Shown: one piece after another, positions 1-12,249 of the stretch
How the letters are laid out: each line of letters starts with the position of its first letter
Numbering within the stretch: position 1 is the stretch's first letter
Assembly: GCA_958298945.1 (NCBI GenBank)
Contig: OY282606.1
Coordinates: 55,193,920-55,257,919 of the forward strand
Source of the DNA: Atherix ibis
Lineage: Eukaryota > Arthropoda > Insecta > Diptera > Athericidae
Reading direction: 5' to 3'
Length of the DNA: 64,000 nucleotides
Notes under the pieces: generated by a model
Databases searched by the model: none
What the model was told of the DNA's origin: nothing
Seen by the model: the letters and a program-made list of their open reading frames with translations, nothing else
Position numbers and translations under genes: made by a program

Positions 1-18
1 CATGTGTTTTTTTCGTTG

Positions 19-261
19 TTAACATATTTGTCTCCTTTCGATTAGCATAGACCTTCCACAATCTAATATCATCATATGGAGAAATCGGGAGTTGTTAAAA
101 CTAGCGAATAAGAGAAACAAATCGACATGGTAACTTTTGGATATAATTCGGTCAGGATTCATTACTGCGCGTGCAGTACGTGACGCAGTTCCATTCTGCT
201 GGAAGCACATGTCGTCCAACCCAAATTGATCCCATTCATGGGTGAAAAGGTTCTGTAGCAT
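19..261 (-). pseudogene. Tc1/mariner-type transposase fragment
   Basis: The minus strand reads LDDMCFQQNGTASRTARAVM followed by a RIISK segment. This resembles the block around the second catalytic aspartate of a large insect mariner-like family, where the usual pattern is DMWFQQDGATCHTA followed by an ISR segment and then PPRSCDLTPLD. Here the D of QQDG is N, the H of CHTA is lost, and the third catalytic block is not recognisable. The piece is therefore a dead relic cut by the window edge or by deletion. The same family occurs at 7,130-7,830, 53,050-54,215 and 62,130-62,460. Assignment rests on the short motif only. Confidence 0.5.
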
Positions 262-589
262 GTCTCTTTATCATTAACCAGTTACTGTAACAGCATTATT
301 AGCAACGTTTTCTAGCCTGATCACCGCATAACACAATCATTTTATCAGGGTGTAAAATGTTACTAGGCAGGATATTATTGGCCCATACCAAAGAGAAATC
401 ATCGAATAAAAGTTGCTTATGATAGCACAGCCAGAGTAAAATTCTATGTATACACAGAGAGTTCGGCATCGCAGAAAAATTGATTAGACTAACTAGGCCG
501 AATTACTTCAGAGACATTTAGCATTCACAATGATCTTGTAAGGCCTCTTTAACCTAGCGCTGGAAAAAGTGATTCGTCACTCAGGAGTA

Positions 590-1330
590 AGACACTACGT
601 CTGGATTCGTGACCATCTTCATTAAGTATACCCAGCTTTTAGCATATGCTAACGATATCGACATTATGTGTTGATCAGAATGAGTTGTATGAAAGGCCTT
701 CGTCAAGATTAAACCGGCTGCGAAAACCCTTTGGCTGTGCATAAATGAAGGCAAAACAAAGTACAGCGTCGGCGTCGAAGTAAATACCAATCATGTTAGC
801 ACTAGTGGCATACAGTTAGGAGATTATAGCTACGAAAGAATGAAATCATTTTCTTATTTGGGGTCAAAGGTCGCAGCCGATAACAACTGCGCGCGCATGG
901 CTGCTGGCAGTCTAAATTATTTCCTTCGCAAATGATCACCATACATCGAAGCTGCTGCTGTACAAGACACTACGTCTTGCCAATCCTCATGTATTCTTTG
1001 GAAACTTGGGTTCATAGCAAATCATTGAGAACTCTTGTCCGTGTTCGAGAGGAGGATCCTTCGAAGAATTTTTGATCTTCTACATTAGAGTAGAAGATTC
1101 CGTATCCAATTTAAGGGTGAGTTATCGCGGCCGAGCAGTAGTGGATACTTCAACAGACTGCGGATGGATGAGCAAGATACAACCCGAAAAGTCTACAAAA
1201 GCTTTATATATTGTCCGAGAAAACGAAATAGGACCTACATTCGGTGGAGCGACGGCGTTACCTCTTGATCGCATTCGAAAAGAGAATTTCCGAAGAATAT
1301 TTGAATTTGTTCGGAACAGTGATGATGACT
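590..1330 (+). pseudogene. non-LTR retrotransposon remnant, C-terminal part of ORF2
   Basis: Across several frames the plus strand gives a decayed reverse-transcriptase core, ICANDIDIM (from YADDIDI), near 640-665. This is followed by a block like the post-catalytic segment of RTE/Bov-B-like ORF2 proteins (YERMKSFSYLGSKVAADNN, 834-883), then YFLRK, then traces of the FERRILRRIF motif near 1,040-1,075. Many stops and frameshifts separate the pieces, so no protein can be made. The ORF at 1,072-1,332 lies in this decayed tail and should not be read as a gene. Clade assignment is tentative. Confidence 0.55.
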
Positions 1331-1709
1331 GAGATACTCGTATATTAGATGTATGTGTATAATAATACCTCAGGTATAAATCTTTTAGTCTTAGCGACAA
1401 ATTGGGTACAATTGGCGACTCTTAGTTTATTTGTATGTTCTTACTTTTGTAGAATATTTTCGAGGCTTTGTAAGCAACACTCGGTTCGCCTCATGTTTGT
1501 CCACCTCTTAACAGCTATCACTTGTGGTATTTAAAGAGCGAGATCTTATTTAACGATAAATGTTAGATTTGTCTAAACAATTTTAATTGGGTTTTAATAA
1601 ACGGTGTTCTGGAAATTCTTCTCTCTGAACTTTTTTTAATAATGTTGATAGATATCTATAACTATAAGTATTACAAACATATTTTTTTCTATTGAAATTT
1701 TTAAAAAAA

Positions 1710-2330
1710 ATTTCTTTTATATCAGCAACTAAAATGTTATTGTTACAAGCAGATTTACATCACTGATAATTAATAAAATTCTGCAGCATGAAGTTGGAGT
1801 AAACACCAACCGGCGCTTTTCCAACTAATCTCGAGACCATTGTCTCTTTAGTACTTTTTTGGAGGTTAATAGAAAATAATCTTACGAGTAAATTATGATG
1901 ATAGGATAAACGGAAGTAAAATTTTTGGCAACGAAAAATACACAGATCCTGAACAAATGGAACACTAAGTTTATGACGTTTGTTAGCGTCAACCATTTTT
2001 TTTAGCCTAGTACGTGGGTTCTATGTTAATTTCTTGTCTAGGTGAAATCCTGAGCGACAAATTTTAATACATTGTGGGATTATATTTTCATTAAGGTATA
2101 AAGGAGTAAGTTGCTTTTGGCGAAAAGTGAAAGTAATGTGATTACTTTTCTGTTCATTTACTTTCGCTCATCTTACAAACTAGGATTGGAAATTGTGGAT
2201 ATGCGATTGTAAGCTATTAGAAGTTATATCAGATTTGTATGGGTAGTAAGCATGTCCGCAGCATCTGTATAAGTCGCAATAATAGTCTTAGAAGTATGTG
2301 GGATATTATGGGTATAAATACTATACATTA
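1710..2330 (-). pseudogene. Jockey-clade LINE, 3' part (same family as 11,233-12,139)
   Basis: On the minus strand the sequence runs from an RT palm-downstream segment (N-terminal to SVPFVQDLCIFRCQKFYFRL, 1,890-1,960) to a 3' untranslated region that parallels base for base the better copy at 11,233-12,139. Shared features are the VPFVQDLCI-R-QKF motif, the following APVGVYSNFML segment, and the 3' end reading ATGTAAATCTGCTTGT. The coding frame is broken in the upstream half (2,000-2,330). It is a 5'-truncated dead copy in the opposite orientation to the 11-kb copy. Confidence 0.65.
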
Positions 2331-2746
2331 AATGGAACCAATAATACTATATTATGGAACTCCAGCTAAATTAAGATATGATTCTGCTAATTTCTTAAAT
2401 ATAGTAGAATCATGTTGTCATTAAAGGGATAGGATTTATAATTAAAGATTATATTCAACATAATTCCAAATAATAAATAATGATAATTTTTAACGTCTTT
2501 ACGGAATTTTAAAAAAAAATATCTGATTTTTACATATTGCAATAAAAAAATTTGTTTACTCCCAAAATCTGTATAATTATAATTTTCATATTATTTTTTT
2601 TTGTTATCATTTCAAGTAAAGCCAGTACTGAAATATATATTCTAAGCGCTACGACACTGAAGGCCATTTAACGAAAAAGGATATCAAGATAACGAAATTA
2701 GAGTAGAAATGAAAGTAAAAGTTTTTTGTGAATTAGCGTTAGACCA

Positions 2747-2818
2747 TGCCTCAGTAGGATTCGAACCTACGACCCGTTGGATGATAGTCCAGAACGCTAA
2801 TGACTGTGCTACCAGGCT
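2747..2818 (-). pseudogene. tRNA-like relic or tRNA-derived SINE head
   Basis: The minus strand has an A-box-like TAGCACAGTCATTAG and a perfect B box with T arm, GTAGGTTCGAATCCTAC. These are spaced as in a tRNA of about 72 nt. The acceptor stem pairs only in part (four Watson-Crick pairs and one wobble out of seven), and the anticodon stem cannot form five pairs with a seven-base loop. I therefore do not call a functional tRNA or assign an isotype. The intact Pol III box B and degraded stems fit either an old tRNA pseudogene or the head of a tRNA-derived SINE. Confidence 0.45.
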
Positions 2819-5800
2819 GGCTTATTTTAATATTCTTCACAATAAACTTTTTGTTCAATTTTTTTCAATATCTTTGACAATATAATAATTAAACTGAATT
2901 AACTGTTAATATTATATAGAAATATTTCTTAAGATTTGGTTAATGCTGCGAATACATTTGCGACTTATGAATAGTAGCTTCAATTTAAAAAGCTCAAGAA
3001 ATTCGTCGATTTAAAAATTAAACACAACTACAAAGAGAAAAAATATAGAATGTTTAGTGAAATACAATTTTTAAATTATTTGAACATTATATATGCAATT
3101 AATTGCCTTTGATTTCAATTTTAACATTGCTGCCTCGCGAAACGATATTCTAAATGTAAAAATATATAGCGTAACTATAAACAGGATTTTAAATTAAGAA
3201 ATTAGTTTCTATATATCCTTATCAACTGAATGTAATTTAAATTATTTACTCTTTCAATATGAAATTAGATTCTCATTAAAGATATTATACTTTTTGACTT
3301 GATATTATTTATCCTATATTTCTTTAAATCCTAAAAAAATATCAAATATTAAAACCCAATGAAAATAAAATAAATTGATTGTTTTCACGAATAGGAGCAA
3401 AAAGTTTTCGTGAGGCCTTCTTAAATGGATTGAACATAAAATAAAATAATCAATTAATCATATACAATATGTATATTTGTAAAGTATTTACATGTTTGTT
3501 TATATGCAAAGTGATCTAATCCCTTTTTGATATTTGTTTGGCATAGAACTTTTCAACTAAAAATATTTGGCGTCCTCGTACACATAAGACTTTGCCTAAT
3601 ATGAATTTCGTTACTACGGAATTATTACAGTGGTAGGAAAATCAACAAATCGTTACCACCTCAACTATCTCTTCGATTGTTAAAATTGTTGAAAAACTAA
3701 TGTCGATCCAAAAAGGATTTAGTTCCTCCTTTTGGATTGTTATAAAAGGACGTTTAGTGAGCATATTCAACAATACGATAATAGTGTTCGGCCATTTAAT
3801 ATAAAATATTGTAAAAGTGTTCTCAGTTCTTTCGTATAATTTTTTTCTATATGGTTTTTTCCTTTTTACTATTTGCATTATAAGTTAGCATATCCAAAAT
3901 CTTTATCATTGACAAAATAGATTTCTTCGAGAATGTCACGTGTAAGTGAATTTAAATATTGCATTTTTTATTGTTATAAGATTAATTATAATCATCGAAA
4001 CAATAAACTCAAATTACTGTTTATCGATAATATAAAATTTTCAAGTACATTTAATGCAAAATAATATAGTAATAATATAAAACATTTTTGTTTGATGTAA
4101 TATTTCTTTTAAATTTCGAATAACTATAACTTCGTTTATTTAGCTAATTTTGATATTTTTCAAGATAATTTTTGATATTTTTCAAGATATTTCGTATATT
4201 TTTATGCTGACTGAGTATTAGAACTTGTTACTGTAATATAATATTTATTGAAAAAATAAAATATTAAATATAAATAAAAATAGAACTATGTAAATAAGGG
4301 CACGTGCCAATAGTAACGTAGTAATATACATACATAACATAAATGCTTGTAAATATTATTTATAAAACAAGATATTCTAATCTGAATTGGTATGTATAAG
4401 CCTATTCGTATAATCTACAAATGATGTCTGGGCGATAGTAAATAATGTCTGAAATGAATTTAAGTAAACAACAATTTGGACTTGAAACGGAAAACTCCAT
4501 TAGTCTGTAATTCTAACGCAAAAAATATTGCCTTGAATATTTGCCCAGACTGCGCGTATTAATAGATATGACTTATTGACTTCACCTATTAAAATTTATT
4601 AAAAATTTATAATTTTTTTTTTTAAAGTAATTCGGTCAATTTTTTTCGCTAATTAATTTCAGTTTCTTTTTTTATATATAAATAAGTAAGGAAAAAGACA
4701 AAAAAAAATATAATGGTTATCTTGTAAAAAAAAATTTTATTTATTTGTGAAAAATAATAAAATAAAATATAACTAAATTGATTATTTTTATGAAATTTTT
4801 TACTTATTTACTTTTCACTATTTTGCATGATTCTGGTTCAAATAATGTACACATGGCTTTAAATTTAATTATATATGATTTTGTGGTACTCCGATGTCGA
4901 AAACTTCTGTGCAATTACATCACGCAAAGAATATTAAGATTTTAAAACTATTAACAAATTGTATTTTCCATGTGGGGTTTAGTTAATAATTAAGCATCTA
5001 TAACGTGGTAATGTTCATTATACTCGTATTCTATAGAATATTAAAGATTTTATTATATTATACATACTCGCAAGTATTTACATATATTGTATTCAATTTC
5101 ATAATAAACCTTCCATCGTGCTGTAGTATAAAATTGATTTGATTAAAAACAAAAATTCGCTATACTTTTGAATAAATTATATTTTACAAACTCTTTTAAC
5201 TGATAGTAATCATATTAATAATGATTTTAATTGATCTGTTTTTTTTTGTGAACACATCAAAATCAACATAATAAATTTACAAATCCCCAATAGAGATACA
5301 ATATTGGCTAAATTATTGAAACATGCGAAGACCTGTTCCCACATAGCAAGCGAGTTAAACTGAACGAAAACCTACATATATACATGTACAGATAGGTATA
5401 TCCATACCTGAGCTTGCCTGGGCCTACAGGAGTTCAGAGCCAAGCAAAATATTACTTTGGATTGGTGACAGCCTGTGCAATGCGTGCTAAGAATCGGTTA
5501 TATTTACTCTTTTGAGGGTATCTATTTATCCCCAGACAAAAGTAGAAAGTTTCTTTAGTTATTCCTTTTCCTATTTGTCCTATTTTTATTTATATACAGA
5601 AGAAAAGAAAATATACCAAATAATATATTATTGCTTTACAAGATTATAGAAATTTATGAAAAGAAAAGAAAATCATTGTTAAATTTGCAAGTATAATATA
5701 AATTTTTAGCTCATAGAAATATTACCGGAATATTATGTTAAATAGTTTATTTTTTATCAATATTAATAAATGAAAAAAAAACTATTCAATATAGATAAAC

Positions 5801-6465
5801 TTCCGTACATTGGTATTTTAATAAAACAGACTTTTTTTTAGTTATACACTATTATTTCTATTTCTATGCAAAGATTGATTACATAATAAACTTTCCATAA
5901 TTTTGTTTATTTAGTATTATTATAATTTGTAGTATAAGTAGTATACATACGAGTACATATAATACACTAAAAGAGTACAAAAACAAAATTAATTAAAAAG
6001 CATTTTTTCTTCTTTTAAAAGATATACAAAAAGATCAGGTCGTCGTATAGTAAAAAGATTTTTTACATTAATTGTCATTAGGAAAATAATATTTTTATCT
6101 ATCTCAATCGTTTTAAGCTTCAACCTATAATTTAAAGTTATTTATTCATTTTTTTTTTTAAATATAAAGTATTTTTTATTGACATTATAATTTTTATTAA
6201 AAAATCTTTTTTTTTAACGATTATTAAATATTAGTAATATAAACTATCTACCAGCTATAAAGTTATATTTAGCAAATTTAGTGAATTAACTATAGTATAA
6301 AATTAATTTATCTTAAGTTTTACATGTAAAATAATTACTAATAATATAACAGTACTCGTAGTGCTAATGTAATATAATACTCGTAATAACGGTACAGTTC
6401 TGTCTTAAAATAATAGTCAAAATCTATCCGTCTCTAAAGTAATTTATGGGCATTTTTCTTGTATA
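2819..6465. other. AT-rich stretch with no recognised gene
   Basis: No open frame here resembles a known protein and none is flanked by convincing splice sites. A short tandem duplication of TTTTGATATTTTTCAAGATA sits at about 4,148-4,190. A less AT-rich patch at 5,325-5,530 stands out from its surroundings but matches nothing I recognise. The ORF at 3,642-3,878 (minus) is Lys/Ile-rich with no family signature and is probably chance. Confidence 0.5.
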
Positions 6466-6847
6466 CGAGGTCTGTTCAAAAAGTATCGCGAATTTTGTGT
6501 TTTTTCAAAAATTATTTTTCAAAACGATAAACGTTGCTTCGGTCCAAGGTAGTTTCACCATCTGCCAAAGTCAATATTCGGAATGCGTCCGCGCAATTAA
6601 TTTTGTTTTTCACACAAAATTTTATACAGATTCCTTGATCCATTTTTTGGAATGGGCAAAAATTGAAGACGAGCCAAAACACGTGCAAGCAAAGCAGCTG
6701 TCAAAAATTAACTGAACATTCAAAATGGCAGAATTTGTCGGCATAAGCGAGAGACATGAGTATCAACATAACGCCACAAAAATCGAAAATCGAATATACG
6801 TAACCCGCGGAAATTCAAAATTCGAGATACTTTTTAAACAGACCTCG
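6466..6847. mobile_element. mariner deletion derivative (MITE-like), 382 bp
   Basis: The element begins CGAGGTCTGTTCAAAAAGTA and ends with the near-perfect inverted complement (rightmost bases AACAGACCTCG). It is flanked on both sides by TA, the Tc1/mariner target duplication. The right-hand 210 bp, from about 6,650, matches the terminal segment of the transposase-bearing copy at 25,936-26,610, including a reading WAKIEDEPKHVQAKQL. The left part looks like the 5' untranslated region of the parent. There is no room for a transposase, so it could move only if one were supplied in trans. Confidence 0.8.
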
Positions 6848-7129
6848 TATACACATACGTCATTTTCCCTGCATATTTTCTTGGTAGATTCGCTACTTGT
6901 TCTGAACCTGGCTGCGGCGCTAAATTTTGTAATTGTTTTTATGCATGATGGGTGGATAGGATGCTTTTTTTTAAAGTTGGATTTCTAGTCTGTTCTTGAT
7001 GAACAAATGACACATACGTACGGCTGCCTATGGACATACATATAGAGATTATCAATAAGAGTAATATAAATTAAAATTTATTATTTGATTTTGAAGTATA
7101 ATCGATGCAATTATATTCTGATATAACAT

Positions 7130-7830
7130 CATTCAAATAACCGCCTCTGCTTCGTTTACAGAACCGATTACGATGATTTTAATGTTCGACTACCTTGTAC
7201 AATAAATCCAGCCTTATTTTACGTATTTGGCGTCCAATATTCAATTTTAATGCATGTTTGCTGGTTTCTTGACATAGACCAATGACTTCAAATAACTCCA
7301 GAAAAAGCTCCAGAGGTGTTAAATCACAATTTCTTAGAGGCCATTGCACAGCTGCATTTCTTGAAATTATCGGCTTGCCAAACTTTTCCCGCAATAAATC
7401 GATTATGTCATGGACTGTGTAGCACCGTCTTGTTGAAATCACATATTTGATAAATCAATACTTTCAAATTTAATCCATTTACAGTAACGGCAACTCCTAC
7501 CACATTTTGAAAAAAAATAAGGACTGATGATGGCGCCGTGCCTTAAAACAACACCAAATAGCCATTTTAGGAAATATAGAGGTTCGTCGTAAATAATTTG
7601 TGGTTTAACTTCAGTCCAGTAACGACAATTTTGTTTATTCACCGATCCAGGGCGATGAAAAATCGCCTCATTTAAGAGGATGAAGTGCACAATTATGTGT
7701 AAGTTACAAAAAAAGAACGATTAGTTTGATAAAAAATGTGGATAATTTCGAACCTTACTGAATACACAGTCCATTTGAAAACATGGTTTTCTCCTATTGT
7801 CCATTTGAAAACATATTACTCCTATTGTAA
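7130..7830 (-). pseudogene. mariner-like transposase pseudogene
   Basis: Two minus-strand frames carry successive pieces of one transposase. One contains VNKQNCRYWTEVKPQIIYDE and a GVVLRHGAIISPYFF block (7,439-7,690). The other has IIDLLREKFGKPIISRNAAV followed by RNCDLTPLELFLELF (7,179-7,442), the region of the third catalytic residue. A piece between them, including the QQDGATCHTA block, is deleted. The proximal end near 7,780-7,830 shares TTTGAAAACATATTAC with the copy at 53,050-54,215, so the two are the same family. It is inactive. Confidence 0.7.
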
Positions 7831-8389
7831 CCCACGCGACAAGATAATGTTTTCTCATTGGTTCTCGCTAAAACTAGAAGCAAAAGTAGGAAGACATATA
7901 GAACCAGTTCTATGGTATTTTTAAAATCTTGATTCATAAAAGTAGCAGCGGAACAAACAGCGAGCTTAATACAGCAAAAAAAGGCATATACAAAATCAAT
8001 TGAGCAATTTTATTAGCTTTATATAATTGCACATTTATAGTAATAAGTTATTTAATATTCAAATTAAATATATTTAAAATATACTGGATTTTCTTAGCAT
8101 TCCAAAGATGTATTTTGGAAACCTCTTATTAATATTGTTGAGTTTTTTTAAAATTTTAGATTGCAATGATAATTTTTAAGAATTTCTTAAGTAGGCGAAA
8201 ATTTCAAAAGACATTAAGAAGACTAAATGATGTGGGACTTTAATCCACTAAAAACGCCACCCTAAAATGTGCCATAACCAATTTATGTTAAACTCGACTA
8301 TTTACTTATCTTTCTTTATTAATTTAATCGCACTAGGACTTATTTAGGACAAACACTTAAGAAAGTGAATTGTCTTCGCGGTTGCTATT
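7831..8389. other. no recognised feature
   Basis: AT-rich sequence between the mariner relic and the LINE relic. The short ORFs match no family, and I see no splice-bounded exon. Confidence 0.45.
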
Positions 8390-9480
8390 CTACGAATTCG
8401 TAAAGTTTAGTCCTTTTAATATAAAGTACGTTGTTGATCACATCAATGATCGTTTTCATTTCAGGGTTTTCATATAAATGCAAGCGTTGATTATGGTTTA
8501 ACATAGCTTCTTTCTTTCTTATTAGATAACAAACAGAATTAATTTGCAAATCACGTTGGAGATCTTTATTTCTTATGTACCATAGAGCGTTTACTATGCT
8601 ACGTAGAACTTTATATTAGAACTTTTGTTTTATCTCTATGTTGAATTTGCTTATACAACCATTAAGTATTTAATTGTGAATTTAAATTATATTCTGCATT
8701 GAGAGCTCAGAGCTCCTCCCCAGCATCCAATACAGGTTTCTATTGTATATTTGTTATTAAGTTCTTCTTTTTTCTTCTTCCCATGATTCTTCTACTTAAG
8801 TATGGCATCAAAGGTTATACCAAGAGACATAAGGTATAATTTGTTCAGTAATGGCTGATTTTGCAGCATTTAGCTTAATAAAAAGCTACAGAAAGCAATA
8901 AATAATGTCAACAACTTAATAATGTCAACAGATATGTTTATCTAGTTATTGATATTATATATTACATTCAGCAGATTTTTGATGGCGCTTTCAAAATATG
9001 AATCTATTGCCATTATTCCAGTGTCATCTACAAATGTAGCCATTAACGTTGCATTATTTTGTGGGATGTATCTTGTATATAATAAATACAGGACAGTGCC
9101 TAGTACGCTTAAGATACCTCTGCTTTTTTTTCTTTTAGGTCAGAGTATTCACTAGCATACTTGAATCTAAACTCGAACACAAAGAATTGTTTTGGGAAAT
9201 CTCTATTACAGTTTGTACATAAGCCCTTCGTGACAGACCTTGTCAAATGCTTGCGCACCAGATTTCCTCGCATACCTTTTCCGTGTGTATTGCCTTTCCA
9301 CTTTATTAGTAATTCAATAGTAAAAATTTGGCATGGGATTTCTTTCTTCGATAATTGGTAGACTCACTTTGCCAATTTTCCCAAGTTTAGTTACATATTT
9401 TAACTTAAAGCAAGAATTAATACTGAACTAAAGCATTAGGTAGCAGGCTTTTTGGAGTTCTTTCATGACCAGATTAAAAT
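8390..9480 (-). pseudogene. Jockey-clade LINE ORF2 remnant
   Basis: Reading the minus strand across frames gives, in order: AQAFDKVCHEGLMYKL with RDFPKQ (9,170-9,260; RT motif A region), a SVLGPVLYLLYT-like segment then ATFVDDTGIM (9,000-9,110; catalytic FADD changed to FVDD), LLGRSSELS-like and KVLRSIVNALWYIRNKDLQR (8,545-8,615), then DLQINSVCYLIRKKE. This order is the palm-to-C-terminus path of Jockey-type reverse transcriptases. Frameshifts and stops occur throughout. It is a different family from the 11-12 kb copies, judging by the C-terminal motif (NKDLQRDLQINSV against VRNNIIHHHLNVPFVQD). Confidence 0.7.
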
Positions 9481-11221
9481 TTCAGAGTTTTGTTGGCACT
9501 TAAGTTGTGGATAATCGTATTTTTAATTTCTTTAATACTCAATATTTATTATTTTTATTTACGAATAATGAAATGAATATTTTTCAAGATTTGAATGTTT
9601 TTCTTACTCCAAGAATTTAGTAATGCTAAGATATCCTTAAATATTATATTACCTTCCAAGCTAAACACCCTTAAGTACGAATCCATTTTGACATTTTATA
9701 ATTTTAAAAAATACAACTACTCTGCAAGACATATTTTAATTTAAATAAATTCATTTAGGGTTGATTATTTTTTTCTACAATGTATAACTGGAAAATTTTA
9801 TAGCTTTTTAAAATATATCTTTGGATTTTTAATTAATTTCAGCATGTTTAGGATTGAGTTAAATAGTCGTCTACCTAAACAGATACAATCGTTTTCCAAA
9901 AATTTTAGATAAACTTTTTACTAATACTGGGTAGCCAGTATATTACACATAATGGCAATCTTTTTTTTAATATAAGCAATTATAAACTATTTGATCTGAA
10001 ACTAAATCTGTTTTTTTTTTATAATTAAAAAATGTACAAATCCAACAAAGTATGAGAAAAGAGTTTGATATTTTATAAGAAACGAAATCCTTTTTAGAAA
10101 TCCAAAGAATGCTCTATAGAAAATTAATGCTACCTTAAACAAAAAATTATTTTTAAATTTCGATGACACACAATTATATTCTCTTAAAAATTTATCTGTA
10201 CTTTTATAACCGAACATTTGTTTTCGTCTGTATTTATTATCTACTTGAACTATAGATGATTTTTATAGAAGGTCAGCTACATATTAAATTTAGAATCTGT
10301 GCTAAAGATTAAACTTTGAAAATATTATAAGTTGGCAACTGCAGCCAAATTTTTAATAAAACCAAATAAATCAATAATTTTTTTGTATTGAAAAATATTG
10401 AAATTTTTAAATTTTATTTTAATGGATGTTAACAATCAATCATATGTTTATTTAGCCATATAAAATGGAAAATTTCTATATTATTTATTGCATAAATATA
10501 TATTTTATCAAAATACTCTTTGCATACAGTTTTCAAAAATAAATTCTATTTTATTTACAGTAAAAAAAACACTAAGAATTTAAGGTAGTGCTATCACATA
10601 TGAAAACACTTCTCTTCTACGAGGTTTTCCTATAAATGATAATTTACTTTTGACTAAATTTAGCTCATGTATCAAAGCACGTAGTACTGTTTTATTTTGA
10701 CTATTATTAATTTTTATCAACCGATATTTGTAATGTGCAATTTCATTTTCGTTTTAACAAGTTCGGACAGGGTTAATAACTGGACCGGTTCAAAATCTAC
10801 TCACAATAATGATATATTTTGTATGGTTTTAAATATTATTCATTAAAATATTTATATAAGAATATAAAAATAACTAAGACATTAAAAAAAATGTGGCGAC
10901 ATGTGATATATAAAGTTCAGCATATTTTGTGGTCTACCACAAAGTCAAAGATGATCGGTTTTTGATTTTGGAGAATATTTTTATTTAAGGAGCACACAAA
11001 TCTATAGCAAAACCGATTAAATATTTTTTTTTATAATGATTAAAAAAAGTTTTCAGTGCAAAAATAAAGTGGTAATTAAAAAGGAACTGAAGTTACATTC
11101 TGATAAAAATTTCCGCACTTTTGGGTTGAGAGATCTTATTTACAAGAAACTATATTATGTACAATATATAACTATTGTCTATTAATATAAAATTATTCTC
11201 AACAATTAATATAAAAAGTTT
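9481..11221. other. AT-rich stretch with no recognised gene
   Basis: No family-like reading frames were found. The minus ORF at 10,002-10,217 is rich in Phe, Lys and Ile, as expected from AT-rich noise. Nothing resembles the missing 5' exon of Root, but a short exon could be overlooked here. Confidence 0.4.
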
Positions 11222-11232
11222 AATAGTTTGGA

Positions 11233-12139
11233 AGCCGGAGTCCCATAAGGCAGTATCCTTGGTCTCATCTTATATAATTTTTATACCCATAACATCCCAG
11301 CTGATCCTAATACTATCATTGCTACTTATACAAACGATACTGCCATACATACTACCCATACAAATCCTGTCATAGCTTCCAACAATTTACAATTCCATAT
11401 ACACAACCTTCAATCCTGGTTTAAGAGATGGAGAGTGAAGGTAAATGAACAGAAGAATGCTCACATAACTTTCACACTTTGTCAAGGAAAACCTACCCCT
11501 TTATACCTTAATAGCAACATGATTCCACAATATGATAAAGTACGTTATTTTGGACTTTACCTGGACAATAGATTAACATGGAACCCACATACTAAACTAA
11601 AAAGAGTTGAAGCCACTAGACGTTACCTTCAATTTCTTAGACTACTGGACAAATGCTCGAAACTTACAATCAAAAGTAAACTTCAAATCTTCAATGCAAT
11701 TATAAAACCTATTTGGACACATGGAATTGAACTTTGGGGTTCAAGGAAACGTTCCAATTCCTATCGCGTCCAGGCCTTACAATCAAACATCCTCCGTAAA
11801 ATTGTTGATGCCCCCTTTTATGTTCGTAACAACATAATACATCATCATCTAAATGTTCCTTTTGTTCAGGACCTGTGTATTGCACGCTATCAAAAATTTC
11901 ACTCCCGTTTACCCATATCATCATAATCCACTTGTGAGAGAATTGTCCTGTTCTGCTTTCCCTAGAAACACTCATCGGATACTTAAGAAACAATGACCTA
12001 GAGATTCTCCGTTACTTGGAGAAACGCCGATGGGTATTTACTCCCACTTCATGATGCACAAGATTATGAATTAAAATGTTATGTAAATCTGCTTGTTACA
12101 ATAAAATTTTAGTTGCAGATAAAAATAAAAATAAAAAAA
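11233..12139 (+). mobile_element. 5'-truncated Jockey-clade LINE with target-site duplication
   Basis: The copy starts inside the reverse-transcriptase palm: PQGSILG-like near 11,240, then an LYNFYTHNIPADP-type segment and ATYTNDTAI (YADD changed to YTND). It continues as a 163-codon open frame at 11,435-11,926 containing VRYFGLYLDNRLTWNPH, KPIWTHGIELWG and LNVPFVQDLCIARYQKFHSR. It ends in an A-rich tail at 12,112-12,139. AATAGTTTGGA occurs just before the element (11,222-11,232) and again directly after the tail (12,140-12,150), which fits a target-site duplication. The copy is dead on arrival because it lacks endonuclease and most RT motifs. Confidence 0.85.
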
Positions 12140-12249
12140 AATAGTTTGGATATTTCAACGTCATTTCCAAATATCAATTAATAAAACGACATAAATCTTA
12201 TTTTAACTGGAATACCAATAACATGAACATATATTTCTAAAACTATTAT

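Noticed and set aside
1072..1332. 86-codon plus ORF as an independent small gene
   Set aside because: It overlaps the decayed 3' coding end of a non-LTR retrotransposon and is not in that element's original frame.
3642..3878. 78-codon minus ORF
   Set aside because: It matches no family, has no splice sites, and its composition is as expected from AT-rich DNA.
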